From: Betaproteobacteria bacterium | GTDB taxonomy: Bacteria; Pseudomonadota; Gammaproteobacteria; Burkholderiales; Rhodocyclaceae | Assembly: GCA_009781175.1 (NCBI GenBank) | Contig: WQYQ01000015.1 | Coordinates: 19,800-83,799 of the forward strand | Reading direction: 5' to 3' | Length of the DNA stretch: 64,000 bases | Shown: positions 20,944-29,871 of the stretch, one piece after another | Layout of the letters: each line of letters starts with the position of its first letter | Numbering within the stretch: the first letter of the stretch is position 1 | Program-made: the position numbers and the translations under genes | Notes under the pieces: model-generated | Database searches by the model: none | The model's input: the letters and a program-made list of their open reading frames with translations, nothing else | What the model was told of the DNA's origin: nothing

Positions 20944-21866
20944 TGAAAAAGCCATCCCCATCGAGCGTGCTCTCGCCAGAACTCAGCGCCGATCTGGATG
21001 CATTCTGCGACGCGATCTGGATGGAAGACGGGTTATCCAAAAATACCTTGTCCGCATACCGCAGCGACCTCTCCGCTTGCGCGAACTGGCTTGCCGCGCG
21101 CGGGATCGAATTCAAATTCGCCCAACTCGCCAATCTGCGCGCTTATTTGGATGAATTCGCCCTGCACGCGAAACCCAGCAGTCAGCGCCGACTGCTTGCC
21201 GCATTACGCCGCTATTTCCAGCTTCAAGTAATGGAAGGAAAAATTCCGCGAGACCCGAGCTTAAAACTGGCATTTCCCATGCCGAGCTTGCGAATTCCGA
21301 AAACCCTGTCGGAAAAACAAGTCGAAGCATTGCTCGGTGCGCCCGACTGCGCAACCGCCTTGGGCCTGCGCGATCGGGCAATGCTGGAAACCCTGTATGC
21401 AACGGGCTTACGCGTCAGCGAATTAGTGCAACTGAAACGAATTGAAACAGATCTACAATCCGGCGTACTGCGAATTTTCGGTAAGGGCACAAAAGAACGC
21501 CTGGTTCCGCTCGGGGACGTTGCCGTCGACTGGATTCAGCGCTATTTGGCGGAAAGCCGTCCAGCGCTGCTGAAAGGGCGCACCGATGCCGCATTGTTCG
21601 TGACGGCGCGCGGTGGCGCAATGACGCGCCAGCGCTTCTGGTCCCTCATCAAACAATACGCAACCGCCGGTGGAATTGCCGCGGAGCGCATTTCGCCGCA
21701 TGTGTTGCGGCATGCTTTTGCAACGCACTTGATTAATCACGGCGCAGATCTGAGAGTCGTCCAAATTCTACTTGGACATGCCGATATCTCGACGACTCAG
21801 ATTTATACGCATGTCGCACGCGAACGCTTAAAACAAATACACCGAGAACATCATTCGCGTAGTTGA
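20943..21866 (+). CDS. xerD: Site-specific tyrosine recombinase XerD
   Basis: A 307-residue recombinase. The N-terminal SAM-like domain (17-100) is followed by the catalytic domain with R157 (ATGLRVSELV), K181 (GKGTKERLVPL), H253 and R256 (HVLRHAFATHL), H279 (LGHADI) and Y288 (TQIYTHV). It resolves chromosome dimers at dif with XerC. The complete catalytic set and length match XerD rather than a phage integrase. It is coupled to ogt through a one-base overlap. Confidence 0.92.
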   Translation: MKKPSPSSVLSPELSADLDAFCDAIWMEDGLSKNTLSAYRSDLSACANWLAARGIEFKFAQLANLRAYLDEFALHAKPSSQRRLLAALRRYFQLQVMEGKIPRDPSLKLAFPMPSLRIPKTLSEKQVEALLGAPDCATALGLRDRAMLETLYATGLRVSELVQLKRIETDLQSGVLRIFGKGTKERLVPLGDVAVDWIQRYLAESRPALLKGRTDAALFVTARGGAMTRQRFWSLIKQYATAGGIAAERISPHVLRHAFATHLINHGADLRVVQILLGHADISTTQIYTHVARERLKQIHREHHSRS

Positions 21867-21979
21867 TTGAATAAAACTCGGATAGAATAATTTAGTTTTA
21901 ATCGGATCGGCTCATAATTGCGTGACATGACAACTCTCACACGATTTGTGCCAATCGATATCCGAACATAGGGGGAAAC

Positions 21980-22348
21980 ATGGATCTATCGAAACTGAAT
22001 TTAACTGAACTCAAACGTTTGCAGAAGCGGGTAGAAACTGAAATCGAACGGCGTGCCAATGTCACACGTAAAGACGTATTGAAGAAAGTCCAAAAAATGG
22101 CTGCGGAAGCCGGTATCAGCCTTAACGATCTGATCGGCACCGAACCCGCCAAAAAAGCTCCCAAACGCGGTCGTCCCGTCGGCTCCAGAAACGGTCGTAA
22201 TGTTGCAGTGCGCAAAACAGCCGGTATTGCCCGCTACAAAAACCCCGAAAACGAGCAACAAACCTGGACAGGGAAAGGCCGCAAACCGCTCTGGGCGCAA
22301 GCCTGGATCGATGCAGGCAAACCTTTGTCCGAACTTGAAATCAAGTAA
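21980..22348 (+). CDS. H-NS family histone-like protein
   Basis: A 122-residue nucleoid protein of the Bordetella/Burkholderia H-NS type. The N-terminal 50 residues are a helical oligomerisation region (LTELKRLQKRVETEIERR). A basic linker, KAPKRGRPVGSRNGR (about 55-70), contains a GRP core like an AT-hook. The C-terminal DNA-binding motif is RYKNPENEQQTWTGKGRKPLWAQAW. It represses AT-rich, often foreign, DNA. A GGGGG-rich ribosome site precedes the ATG, and the AT-rich 113-bp leader may be self-regulated. Confidence 0.9.
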   Translation: MDLSKLNLTELKRLQKRVETEIERRANVTRKDVLKKVQKMAAEAGISLNDLIGTEPAKKAPKRGRPVGSRNGRNVAVRKTAGIARYKNPENEQQTWTGKGRKPLWAQAWIDAGKPLSELEIK

Positions 22349-22366
22349 TCGACTGCCCGCATCTAT

Positions 22367-22750
22367 TTAAGGGTGAAATCTCATACGTTCGGGGCTAGGG
22401 TCATCCCTGCCCCGTTCAATAAATACGCCCACACGGCGAACGCCGCGCATCACGCCCATCTTGGCAATCGAAACACGCACCCAGGGAGCGCCGAATTCCG
22501 AAAAAAGCAATTCGACGATGAATTCGCCGAGGGTTTCGAGAAGATTGAAATGCCGGTCCAGCAGCACACTGCGGATTCGCTCGACAACACGGTCATAATC
22601 GATCGTGTCCGCGATATTGTCGTGTTGAGCCGCCGCATCGGGCACGCCAAAAGTCAGGTTGATCTCGATCGGCTGTGTCGCCTGTTTTTCGCGCTCGTAA
22701 ATACCGACCGAAGCCTCTGTCTGTAAGCCTTCGACAAATATAAAATCCAT
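22367..22750 (-). CDS. folB: Dihydroneopterin aldolase
   Basis: A 127-residue folate-pathway enzyme cleaving dihydroneopterin. It begins MDFIFVEGLQTEASVGIYEREK and has IDYDRVVERI, HFNLLETLGEFIVELL and the C-terminal SIAKMGVMRGVRRVGVFIER. A GGAG nine bases upstream supports the ATG at 22750; an in-frame ATG at 22765 is also possible. The gene is divergent from plsY across 37 bases. Confidence 0.93.
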   Translation of the reverse strand: MDFIFVEGLQTEASVGIYEREKQATQPIEINLTFGVPDAAAQHDNIADTIDYDRVVERIRSVLLDRHFNLLETLGEFIVELLFSEFGAPWVRVSIAKMGVMRGVRRVGVFIERGRDDPSPERMRFHP

Positions 22751-22787
22751 TCTCTTCAACTCCATTGCGTCCTGTACGTCTATTCGC

Positions 22788-23390
22788 ATGCATACCGCGA
22801 TTATCGCAGCCCTTGCCTACTTGATTGGATCTTTACCGTTTGCCGTAATCGCCAGCCGGATATTCGGCCTGGCCGATCCACGCAGCTATGGCTCCGGCAA
22901 TCCCGGCGCAACGAATGTTCTGCGCAGTGGGAATAAGAAAGCGGCGATAGTGACGCTGCTCGGCGATGCGCTGAAAGGAAGCGTCGTCGTATTGCTCGCC
23001 AAAGCGTTTGCAGATCGTGGGAACCTTAGCAATTTCGATATCGCCATAGCGGGTCTTTTCGTCTTTCTCGGCCATGTCTTTTCAATATTTCTGCGCTTCC
23101 GCGGCGGCAAGGGCGTGGCCACCGCCGCCGGCGTGCTGTTTGGGATGCATCCCGGCGTCGGTGTATTGACGCTCTGCGTCTGGCTTTTAAGCGCCGCGAT
23201 TACCCGTTACTCATCCGCCGCCGCGCTCGCCGCGGCTGTCGCAGCCCCGGCCTTGACCGCTTGGCTCCAAGCCGAACCGCATTGGACGGGGGCCGTCTGC
23301 GCCATGTCGGCAATCCTGATCTGGCGTCACAAGGCGAATATCCAGAAACTGCTGAGCGGCCAGGAAAGCCGGATCGGGAAAAAAACCTAA
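22788..23390 (+). CDS. plsY: Acyl-phosphate:glycerol-3-phosphate acyltransferase PlsY
   Basis: A 200-residue inner-membrane enzyme starting phospholipid synthesis from acyl phosphate and glycerol-3-phosphate. It has about five hydrophobic segments and the conserved loops [12 protein letters not shown] (about 36-47), the phosphate-binding motif around [12 protein letters not shown] (about 104-115), and a final short basic tail. The 3' end overlaps the 3' end of tsaD by four bases in convergent orientation. Confidence 0.95.
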   Translation: MHTAIIAALAYLIGSLPFAVIASRIFGLADPRSYGSGNPGATNVLRSGNKKAAIVTLLGDALKGSVVVLLAKAFADRGNLSNFDIAIAGLFVFLGHVFSIFLRFRGGKGVATAAGVLFGMHPGVGVLTLCVWLLSAAITRYSSAAALAAAVAAPALTAWLQAEPHWTGAVCAMSAILIWRHKANIQKLLSGQESRIGKKT

Positions 23391-24409
23391 ATCGGCGGCT
23401 GCAACTCGGCCAGAGACCAACGCGGCCGCACGGCAAAGCGCCCGTCACGATGGCCTGGCTCGCCTGCGGCGAAGCGCAAACCCGCCGCAAGCGCGATCAT
23501 TGCGCCGTTATCGGAGCAAAAACTCAGTTCGGGATAATGAACCCGATAACCGCGGCCTTGCGCCGCCTCATTCAAGCGTTCACGCAAACGCCGATTGGCG
23601 CCAACTCCGCCCGCGACAACCAGGCTTCGCATACCCGTCTGGCGCAACGCCGCCAAGGCTTTCGCAACCAGCACCTCGGTTACGGCTTCCTGAAACTCGG
23701 CTGCGAGATCGGCTTTTGCGTCGATTTGCCAATCCGGCGCACGCGTCGCGGTGAGCACCGCGGTTTTCAGCCCGCTGAAACTGAACTGCAAATCGCCGGA
23801 GTGCAACATCGGACGCGGCAGCTTGAAACGCCCCGGCGCGCCCTTTTCCGCCAAGACAGCTAAAGCAGGTCCGCCGGGATAGTCCAGCCCAAGCAATTTA
23901 GCGGTTTTATCGAAAGCCTCCCCCGCCGCATCGTCAACAGTTTCGCCCAGCAATTCATAGCGGCCAACGCCGGTCACACGCATCAACTGGGTATGCCCGC
24001 CAGAAACCAATAGCGCCACAAACGGAAAGCTCGGCGGGTCGGACGAGAGCAAAGGCGAAAGCAAATGCCCTTCGAGGTGATGAATCGGCAAAGCCGGAAT
24101 ACCCAGGCCATAAGCATAAGCTTCGGCAAATGCGGCGCCGACCAGGAGCGCTCCCGCCAGGCCAGGCCCCGCCGTATAGCCGACACCGCCAAGCTCCTCC
24201 GCCGCGCACCCCGCCGCCGCAAGTGTCTCTCGCACCAGCGGAACGATGCGCCGAATATGATCGCGCGAGGCGAGTTCCGGCACCACGCCACCGTATTCCG
24301 CATGCAAAGCGATCTGAGAATGTACGCGATGCGCCAACAATCCCTGTTCGGTGTCATAAAGGCCGACACCGGTTTCATCGCAGGAGGATTCGATACCAAG
24401 AACAAGCAT
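23387..24409 (-). CDS. tsaD: tRNA N6-adenosine threonylcarbamoyltransferase
   Basis: A 340-residue member of the Kae1/TsaD family. It begins [19 protein letters not shown] and contains the metal-binding [17 protein letters not shown], the nucleotide-binding [11 protein letters not shown] and the C-terminal CSDNGAMIA. It transfers the threonylcarbamoyl group to A37 of tRNAs, using the product of the Sua5-type enzyme encoded at 17228. It is divergent from rpsU, as in many Proteobacteria. Confidence 0.97.
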   Translation of the reverse strand: MLVLGIESSCDETGVGLYDTEQGLLAHRVHSQIALHAEYGGVVPELASRDHIRRIVPLVRETLAAAGCAAEELGGVGYTAGPGLAGALLVGAAFAEAYAYGLGIPALPIHHLEGHLLSPLLSSDPPSFPFVALLVSGGHTQLMRVTGVGRYELLGETVDDAAGEAFDKTAKLLGLDYPGGPALAVLAEKGAPGRFKLPRPMLHSGDLQFSFSGLKTAVLTATRAPDWQIDAKADLAAEFQEAVTEVLVAKALAALRQTGMRSLVVAGGVGANRRLRERLNEAAQGRGYRVHYPELSFCSDNGAMIALAAGLRFAAGEPGHRDGRFAVRPRWSLAELQPPI

Positions 24410-24533
24410 GGCGTCGAGTTTACCGTGACCGCGAGGCTTTCCGCACGACGAGCCGAAAATCCTTTTTTAGCGCAAGCTCCGCCATTCATGGCGAGGAAAC
24501 CCCAGGTTCAGTTCGAGGCGACTTACAAAGGAC

Positions 24534-24562
24534 TTGGAATTTTCACCCAATGCGGTTAGTAT
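24534..24562 (+). promoter_or_regulatory. Likely sigma-70 promoter of rpsU
   Basis: TTGGAA (24534-24539) and TAGTAT (24557-24562) are 17 bases apart, 48 bases upstream of the rpsU start codon in the tsaD-rpsU gap. This is a fair match to the consensus and the only good pair in the gap. Confidence 0.5.
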
Positions 24563-24609
24563 ATATGGCTTCGCTAAAAGCCAACCTGAACAGATTTCCG
24601 AGGTTTCGA

Positions 24610-24822
24610 ATGCCGGGTATCCGCGTCAAAGAAAACGAGCCGTTTGAAGTCGCGATCCGTCGCTTCAAGCGCACAATTGAAAAAGCCGGTGTAATCACCG
24701 AACTGCGTTCGCGCGAGTTCTACGAAAAGCCGACCGCCGAGCGCAAGCGCAAAAAAGCTGCCGCGGTCAAGCGTCTGCACAAACGCCTGCGCAGCCAGCA
24801 ACTGCCGCCGAAACTCTACTGA
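24610..24822 (+). CDS. rpsU: 30S ribosomal protein S21
   Basis: A 70-residue basic ribosomal protein beginning [21 protein letters not shown] and ending [12 protein letters not shown], a near-consensus S21. The reading frame is open upstream, but the GAGG site and family start fix the ATG at 24610. It leads the macromolecular synthesis operon with yqeY, dnaG and rpoD. Confidence 0.97.
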   Translation: MPGIRVKENEPFEVAIRRFKRTIEKAGVITELRSREFYEKPTAERKRKKAAAVKRLHKRLRSQQLPPKLY

Positions 24823-24860
24823 TACGCCTGCCGGCCCGCCCGGCTGCGCGCCAGAACCAT

Positions 24861-24908
24861 AAACGCCACGGAACGCGCCCGAAGTCGGGATCGCGTTCCG
24901 TGGCGTTT
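24861..24908 (+). terminator. Strong hairpin terminator between rpsU and yqeY
   Basis: A 17-bp perfect stem (24861-24877 with 24892-24908) surrounds a loop that itself pairs CCCGA with TCGGG, and the 3' arm ends in a short T run. It stands 39 bases after rpsU and 34 bases before the yqeY start. It likely limits downstream expression so that S21 is made in excess over primase and sigma factor, as the attenuator does in E. coli. Confidence 0.8.
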
Positions 24909-24941
24909 TCAATCCCTTTGCGAGTCTTTGAGGAATCGATC

Positions 24942-25388
24942 ATGACGCTCAAGCTGCGAATCACCGACGACATGAAAGCCGCCATGCGCGCCAAGGAAAG
25001 CGCTCGTCTTGGCGCGCTGCGTCTATTGCTTGCTGCAATCAAGCAGCGCGAAGTCGATGAGCGGATCGAGCTGGACGATGCGGCGATACTGAGCGTGATT
25101 GAAAAACAAATCAAACAGCGGCGCGATTCAGTCAGCCAGTACGAAAAGGCCAAGCGCGAGGATCTGGCTTCCGTGGAACGCTTCGAAATCGAAGTCCTGT
25201 CCGCTTACATGCCCGCCCAGCTCAACGAGGCGGAAATTGATACGGCAATCGACGCGGCCTTGGCGGAAACCGGCGCCACCGGCCCGGCCGCCATGGGTAA
25301 GGCAATGGGTCTGCTTAAAACCCGCCTGGCCGGCCGCGCGGATATGTCGATGGTTTCCACACGTCTGAAAACCCGCCTTGCCAGCTAA
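24942..25388 (+). CDS. yqeY: GatB/YqeY domain protein
   Basis: A 148-residue protein of the YqeY family, which resembles the C-terminal tRNA-binding domain of GatB. Typical stretches are MKAAMRAKESARLGALRLLLAAIKQREVDERIELDD and QRRDSVSQYEKAKREDLASVERFEIEVLSAYMPAQL. Function is unproven, with possible tRNA or amidotransferase links. A GAGGA site precedes the ATG at 24942. It sits in the usual place between rpsU and dnaG. Confidence 0.92.
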   Translation: MTLKLRITDDMKAAMRAKESARLGALRLLLAAIKQREVDERIELDDAAILSVIEKQIKQRRDSVSQYEKAKREDLASVERFEIEVLSAYMPAQLNEAEIDTAIDAALAETGATGPAAMGKAMGLLKTRLAGRADMSMVSTRLKTRLAS

Positions 25389-25444
25389 CTAGCACGAATC
25401 GCGATGCGCTGAGCAAATTCAGACGCAAGCGCGGCGAGCGTTTC

Positions 25445-25450
25445 TATAAT
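25445..25450 (+). promoter_or_regulatory. Consensus -10 box upstream of dnaG
   Basis: A perfect TATAAT lies 49 bases before the dnaG ATG in the 110-bp yqeY-dnaG gap. No good -35 box is visible at 16-18 bases upstream, so this may be an extended or weak internal promoter. Confidence 0.4.
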
Positions 25451-25498
25451 GATTGAGTCTGGCCGCCAACAGACAACAGCGCGGCCGTCTTATATCCC

Positions 25499-27301
25499 AT
25501 GATTCCTCAAGCCTTCATCCAGGATCTCGTTGCGCGAGTCGACATCGTTGAACTGATTCAACGCTATGTGCCGCTCAAAAAGGCCGGTGCGAATTACGCC
25601 GCCTGCTGCCCGTTCCACAACGAAAAATCCCCCTCCTTCACCGTCAGCCCAAGCAAACAGTTCTATCACTGCTTCGGCTGCGGCGCCCACGGCACGGCGA
25701 TCGGTTTTCTTATGGAATACGCCGGCCTGGGCTTTGTCGACGCGGTAGAGGATCTTGCCCACCAGTTCGGGCTTGAAGTTCCCAACGAAGGGCCGCGGTT
25801 CGACGGCGCCTCGCATACGCAGCAGCGTTCACTGATCGATTTGATGAGCAGCGCCGCCCGCTTTTATCGGGACCAACTCAAACAAAGCCCCAAGGCGATC
25901 GATTACCTGAAGCGCCGCGGGCTGACAGGCGAAATTACCGCTCTCTTTGGAATTGGCTATGCGCCGGACGCCTGGCAAAGCCTTGAGCAGGTTTTCTCCA
26001 AATACGACGATCCGGCGCTCGTCGAAGCGGGCCTCGTCGTCACCAACGACACCGGGCGCCGCTACGATCGTTTCCGCGACCGGATCATGTTTCCGATCCA
26101 GGATCAACGCGGCAACGTCATCGCATTCGGCGGGCGGATTCTCGACAGCGGCGAACCCAAGTACCTGAATTCGCCCGAAACCCCACTCTTCGAAAAAGGC
26201 CGCGAACTCTACGGTTTGCCGCAGGCGCGCGTCGGCATCCGAGAGACCGACACGGTCATCGTCGTCGAAGGCTACATGGATGTCGTCGCGCTTGCGCAAT
26301 TTGGCGTTGGCAATGCCGTTGCCACGCTCGGCACCGCGACCACGCCAACTCATGTGCAAAAGCTGCTGCGCCAAGCCAATCGGCTCGTTTTCTGCTTCGA
26401 CGGCGACAAGGCGGGCCGCAAGGCCGCGCACCGCGCGCTCGAAGCGGCGCTGCCGCATCTGGCCGACGATAAAAACGTCAGCTTCCTTTTCCTGCCCGAG
26501 GAACACGACCCCGACAGTTTCGTCCGCGAACGCGGCGCGGAGGCTTTTCAGGCCGCGGCGCAAGACGCGACGCAGCTCGGCCGCTTTCTGTTCGACACCC
26601 TGATCGAAGACTGCGACCTGATCAGCGCGGAAGGACGCGCCCGGCTGATCCACCTCGCCAAGGACTACATTCCCAAGATTGGCGCGCCCAATCTGCGCGT
26701 GCAGCTCGTGCGCGAACTCGCTCAAGCCTCACACGTCAGCCCGGAAGAAGCCGCGCAAGGCTTGGGCCTAGCCATCGCAAAACCATCACGCGGCGGGTCG
26801 AACCGTTTCGGCGAGCGCAAACCGCCGCCTCCGCTGCCGCGCGCGGCGGTGACACCGCTCGAACGCAAGCTGCTGCGCGTATTGCTGGCCAAACCAGATC
26901 TCAGCGGCAAACTGCCGCTCAGTCTGCTCAGCGCCTTGCCCGATAACCCGGAGCGCGCGGCTTTGATCGCCGTGGTCGATGCGGGTGAAGACGGCACGCT
27001 GATTGGCGCACCGCTCGGCGCCTGGCTCGAACACTTCCGCGGCAATCCGCATGAAAACGCTATCGCGCTCGCGCTGCGCTCACTCGAAGAAGGCTTTGTC
27101 GACGCGGAGCAAATCGACCAGATCTTCCAGGACACCCTCACCGAACTGGAACTCGGACAAACCTCCGCCGAGATCAGCCGGCTATGCGCCAACCCGCGCG
27201 ATCTGCAAAGCGAAGCCGCCAAAGAAAAACTACGCGAGCTGTTTGAAAAACGCGTGCTTCTTGAGAAAAAACAGAAACTTAGGTCTGGACAGTCCGTCTA
27301 A
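25499..27301 (+). CDS. dnaG: DNA primase
   Basis: A 600-residue replication primase. The N-terminal CHC2 zinc domain is visible as C37-P-F-H40 with C58 and C61 (HCFGCGAHG). The central TOPRIM domain contains VIVVEGYMDVVAL and FDGDKAGRKAA. The C-terminal region (from about 440) should bind the DnaB helicase. It makes RNA primers for Okazaki fragments. It lies in the rpsU-dnaG-rpoD operon, 48 bases before rpoD. Confidence 0.97.
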   Translation: MIPQAFIQDLVARVDIVELIQRYVPLKKAGANYAACCPFHNEKSPSFTVSPSKQFYHCFGCGAHGTAIGFLMEYAGLGFVDAVEDLAHQFGLEVPNEGPRFDGASHTQQRSLIDLMSSAARFYRDQLKQSPKAIDYLKRRGLTGEITALFGIGYAPDAWQSLEQVFSKYDDPALVEAGLVVTNDTGRRYDRFRDRIMFPIQDQRGNVIAFGGRILDSGEPKYLNSPETPLFEKGRELYGLPQARVGIRETDTVIVVEGYMDVVALAQFGVGNAVATLGTATTPTHVQKLLRQANRLVFCFDGDKAGRKAAHRALEAALPHLADDKNVSFLFLPEEHDPDSFVRERGAEAFQAAAQDATQLGRFLFDTLIEDCDLISAEGRARLIHLAKDYIPKIGAPNLRVQLVRELAQASHVSPEEAAQGLGLAIAKPSRGGSNRFGERKPPPPLPRAAVTPLERKLLRVLLAKPDLSGKLPLSLLSALPDNPERAALIAVVDAGEDGTLIGAPLGAWLEHFRGNPHENAIALALRSLEEGFVDAEQIDQIFQDTLTELELGQTSAEISRLCANPRDLQSEAAKEKLRELFEKRVLLEKKQKLRSGQSV

Positions 27302-27349
27302 ATCAAAGTTATCATTCTAGGTTTTCGCGACCTTTTCTCTGAGGATTTC

Positions 27350-29311
27350 ATGGCAGCCAAGAAAGAAGCCAACGCCCGCAAAGACTCGCCCAAGGGCAAG
27401 TCCGCCAAGGCCAGGGAAAGGGAAGCAGCGCTCGCTCAAACCCCTGAGCAGCCCGCCGACGCCGAAGCGCGCCGCACCCGCTTGAAAAACCTCATTGCGC
27501 TGGGCAAAGAGCGCGGCTACCTGACCTACGCGGAAGTCAATGACCACCTGCCGGACGATATGGTCGACGCGGAGCAGATCGAATCGATCATCTCCACCTT
27601 CGGCGATATGGGCATTCAAGTCTATGACGAAGCCCCCGCAGCCGAAGAACTACTGATTTCCGATAACGTTCCGCCCGTCGTCGATGACGAAGCGGCGCAG
27701 GAAGAAGCGGAACAGGCGCTGTCGACCGCCGATTCCGAATTCGGCCGCACGACCGACCCGGTGCGCATGTACATGCGCGAAATGGGCACCGTCGAACTGC
27801 TCACGCGCGAAGGCGAAATTGAGATCGCCAAGCGCATCGAAGATGGCCTCAAGCACATGGTGCATGCGATCTCCGCCTGCCCGACGACGATTGCCGACAT
27901 CCTCGAAACGATCGACAAGATCGCCAAGGACGAAATGCGCATCGACGAACTCGTCGACGGCCTCATCGATCCGAATGCGCCGGAAGAAGAACCCGAAGCG
28001 CTCGCTGCGGACAGCGATGATGTCGAATTGGAAGACGAGGAAGGCGACGAGGACGAAGAGGACGACGGCAGCGCCAAGGTCAGCGCATCCTTGCTGCAAT
28101 TGAAAACCGACGCGCTGGAGCGTTTCGCCGTCATCCGCGATCTGTACGGCAAGATGATGCCCGCGCTGAGCAAGCGCGGCTCGGCCGACAAGACCTACAT
28201 TAAGATTCAAAACCAGATCAGCGCCGAGTTGATGAATATCCGCTTCACGGCGCGCGCGATCGAACGCCTATGCGACTCGGTGCGCCACATGGTCGAGAAC
28301 GTGCGCAAGCACGAACGCAAGATCCTCGATCTATGCGTCGACCGCGCCGGCATGCAGCGCCTGCACTTCATCAAGGTATTCCCTGGCCACGAAACGAATC
28401 TGGATTGGCTCAAGAGCGAAATCGGCGCCAACGCGAGCTATTCCGCCACGCTGATCCGCCTGCAGCCGGCCATCCTCGAAGAACAGCAAAAGCTGCTCGA
28501 ACTACAGGAACGCATCGTCATTTCGCTCAAAGAACTCAAAGACATCAACAAACAGATGTCGACGGGAGAAGCCAAGATGCGCCGCGCTAAGCGCGAGATG
28601 ACGGAAGCCAACCTACGTCTCGTGATCTCGATCGCCAAGAAATACACCAATCGCGGCCTGCAATTCCTCGACTTGATCCAGGAAGGCAACATCGGTCTGA
28701 TGAAGGCAGTCGACAAGTTTGAATATCGCCGCGGCTACAAATTCTCGACCTATGCGACATGGTGGATTCGCCAGGCCATCACACGCTCGATCGCCGACCA
28801 GGCGCGCACGATCCGCATCCCGGTGCATATGATCGAAACGATCAACAAGATGAACCGCATCTCACGCCAGATTTTGCAGGAAACCGGCATCGAGCCCGAT
28901 CCGGCGACGCTTGCGATCAAGATGGAAATGCCCGAGGACAAGATCCGCAAAATCATGAAAATCTCGAAAGAGCCGATCTCGATGGAAACACCGATCGGCG
29001 ACGACGACGATTCGCATCTCGGCGACTTCATCGAGGACAGCGCAACCGTGGCGCCCGCCGACGCGGCCGAGTACTCCGGCCTGCGCGACGCGACCTCGGA
29101 AGTGCTCGATAGCCTCACGCCGCGCGAAGCCAAAGTTCTGCGCATGCGCTTCGGCATCGAAATGAACACCGACCACACGCTTGAAGAAGTCGGCAAACAA
29201 TTCGATGTCACACGCGAACGGATTCGTCAGATCGAGGCCAAGGCGCTGCGCAAGTTGCGCCATCCGTCGCGTTCCGACAAGCTCCGCAGCTTCCTCGACG
29301 GTGAGGGCTGA
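27350..29311 (+). CDS. rpoD: RNA polymerase primary sigma factor (sigma-70)
   Basis: A 653-residue housekeeping sigma factor. Region 1.1 is at the N-terminus. [29 protein letters not shown] is region 1.2, followed by an acidic non-conserved insert ([21 protein letters not shown]). Region 2 is [55 protein letters not shown], then region 3. Region 4.2 ends the protein with [29 protein letters not shown]. It directs RNA polymerase to most promoters. tRNA-Ile follows 33 bases after the stop, as next to rpoD in E. coli. Confidence 0.98.
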   Translation: MAAKKEANARKDSPKGKSAKAREREAALAQTPEQPADAEARRTRLKNLIALGKERGYLTYAEVNDHLPDDMVDAEQIESIISTFGDMGIQVYDEAPAAEELLISDNVPPVVDDEAAQEEAEQALSTADSEFGRTTDPVRMYMREMGTVELLTREGEIEIAKRIEDGLKHMVHAISACPTTIADILETIDKIAKDEMRIDELVDGLIDPNAPEEEPEALAADSDDVELEDEEGDEDEEDDGSAKVSASLLQLKTDALERFAVIRDLYGKMMPALSKRGSADKTYIKIQNQISAELMNIRFTARAIERLCDSVRHMVENVRKHERKILDLCVDRAGMQRLHFIKVFPGHETNLDWLKSEIGANASYSATLIRLQPAILEEQQKLLELQERIVISLKELKDINKQMSTGEAKMRRAKREMTEANLRLVISIAKKYTNRGLQFLDLIQEGNIGLMKAVDKFEYRRGYKFSTYATWWIRQAITRSIADQARTIRIPVHMIETINKMNRISRQILQETGIEPDPATLAIKMEMPEDKIRKIMKISKEPISMETPIGDDDDSHLGDFIEDSATVAPADAAEYSGLRDATSEVLDSLTPREAKVLRMRFGIEMNTDHTLEEVGKQFDVTRERIRQIEAKALRKLRHPSRSDKLRSFLDGEG

Positions 29312-29344
29312 TCCCGCTTCAACGGGCTGCCGCGCAGCCTGTCA

Positions 29345-29423
<79 letters not shown>

Positions 29424-29437
29424 AAATTATCAGTAAA

Positions 29438-29475
29438 AACAAGGGGTTGTGTTTTCACACAACCCCTTGTTCTTT
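29438..29475. terminator. Terminator after rpoD/tRNA-Ile, possibly bidirectional
   Basis: A perfect 15-bp stem (29438-29452 with 29457-29471) with loop TTTC is followed by CTTTT on the plus strand and by an A/T-rich run on the other. It would stop both the rpoD-tRNA transcript and the recombinase remnant reading from the right. Confidence 0.85.
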
Positions 29476-29493
29476 TAAAATGACAACAAGACG

Positions 29494-29817
29494 TCAACGC
29501 TTTTCAAGCTCGGCGAGCGGATTCAGAACTCGGGCCTCTTGAAGATGTTCTGGTGCCAGATGAGCGTATCGCATGGTCGTTGTCAAAGAGGCATGACCAA
29601 GGATTCGCTGTAAGGTGAGGATATTCCCACCGTTCATCATGAAGTGCGATGCGAACGTGTGGCGCAATACGTGGGTGAGCTGGCCATCGGGAAGTTCAAT
29701 TTCAGTCGCGGTAATGGCCTTTCGGAAGGTGTGGTAGCAGTTCATGAACAAAGCGTCTCCTCGACTCTTTGCGTGCTGCTCCAGATTTGTTTGTAGTTCC
29801 AGTGTGATTGGCACACT
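29494..29817 (-). pseudogene. Tyrosine recombinase (integrase) fragment, N-terminal part lost
   Basis: About 108 codons of the C-terminal catalytic half survive. H-x-x-R is in HVLRHTFASHF, the second histidine in LGHASLTTT and the tyrosine nucleophile in MRYAHLAPEHL. The N-terminal DNA-binding domain and the first catalytic arginine are missing. The frame runs into the end of the IS256-type element at 29818, and its first nine codons (an ATG at 29844) come from the IS, not the integrase. The sequence resembles integrases of P2/P4-like elements that insert in tRNA genes. No matching N-terminal half is found on the far side of the IS. Confidence 0.85.
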
Positions 29818-29847
29818 GGGACCTGTCATTAATTTCGTGTTCAAGGC
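29818..29847 (+). repeat. Left terminal inverted repeat of the IS256-type element
   Basis: It begins GGGACCTGTCATT and pairs with the right repeat at 31154-31183 (23 of 30 bases). The boundary was placed by this match and by where the integrase homology ends. Confidence 0.75.
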
Positions 29848-29871
29848 ATATCATTTTCCGCAGGAGAAAAT

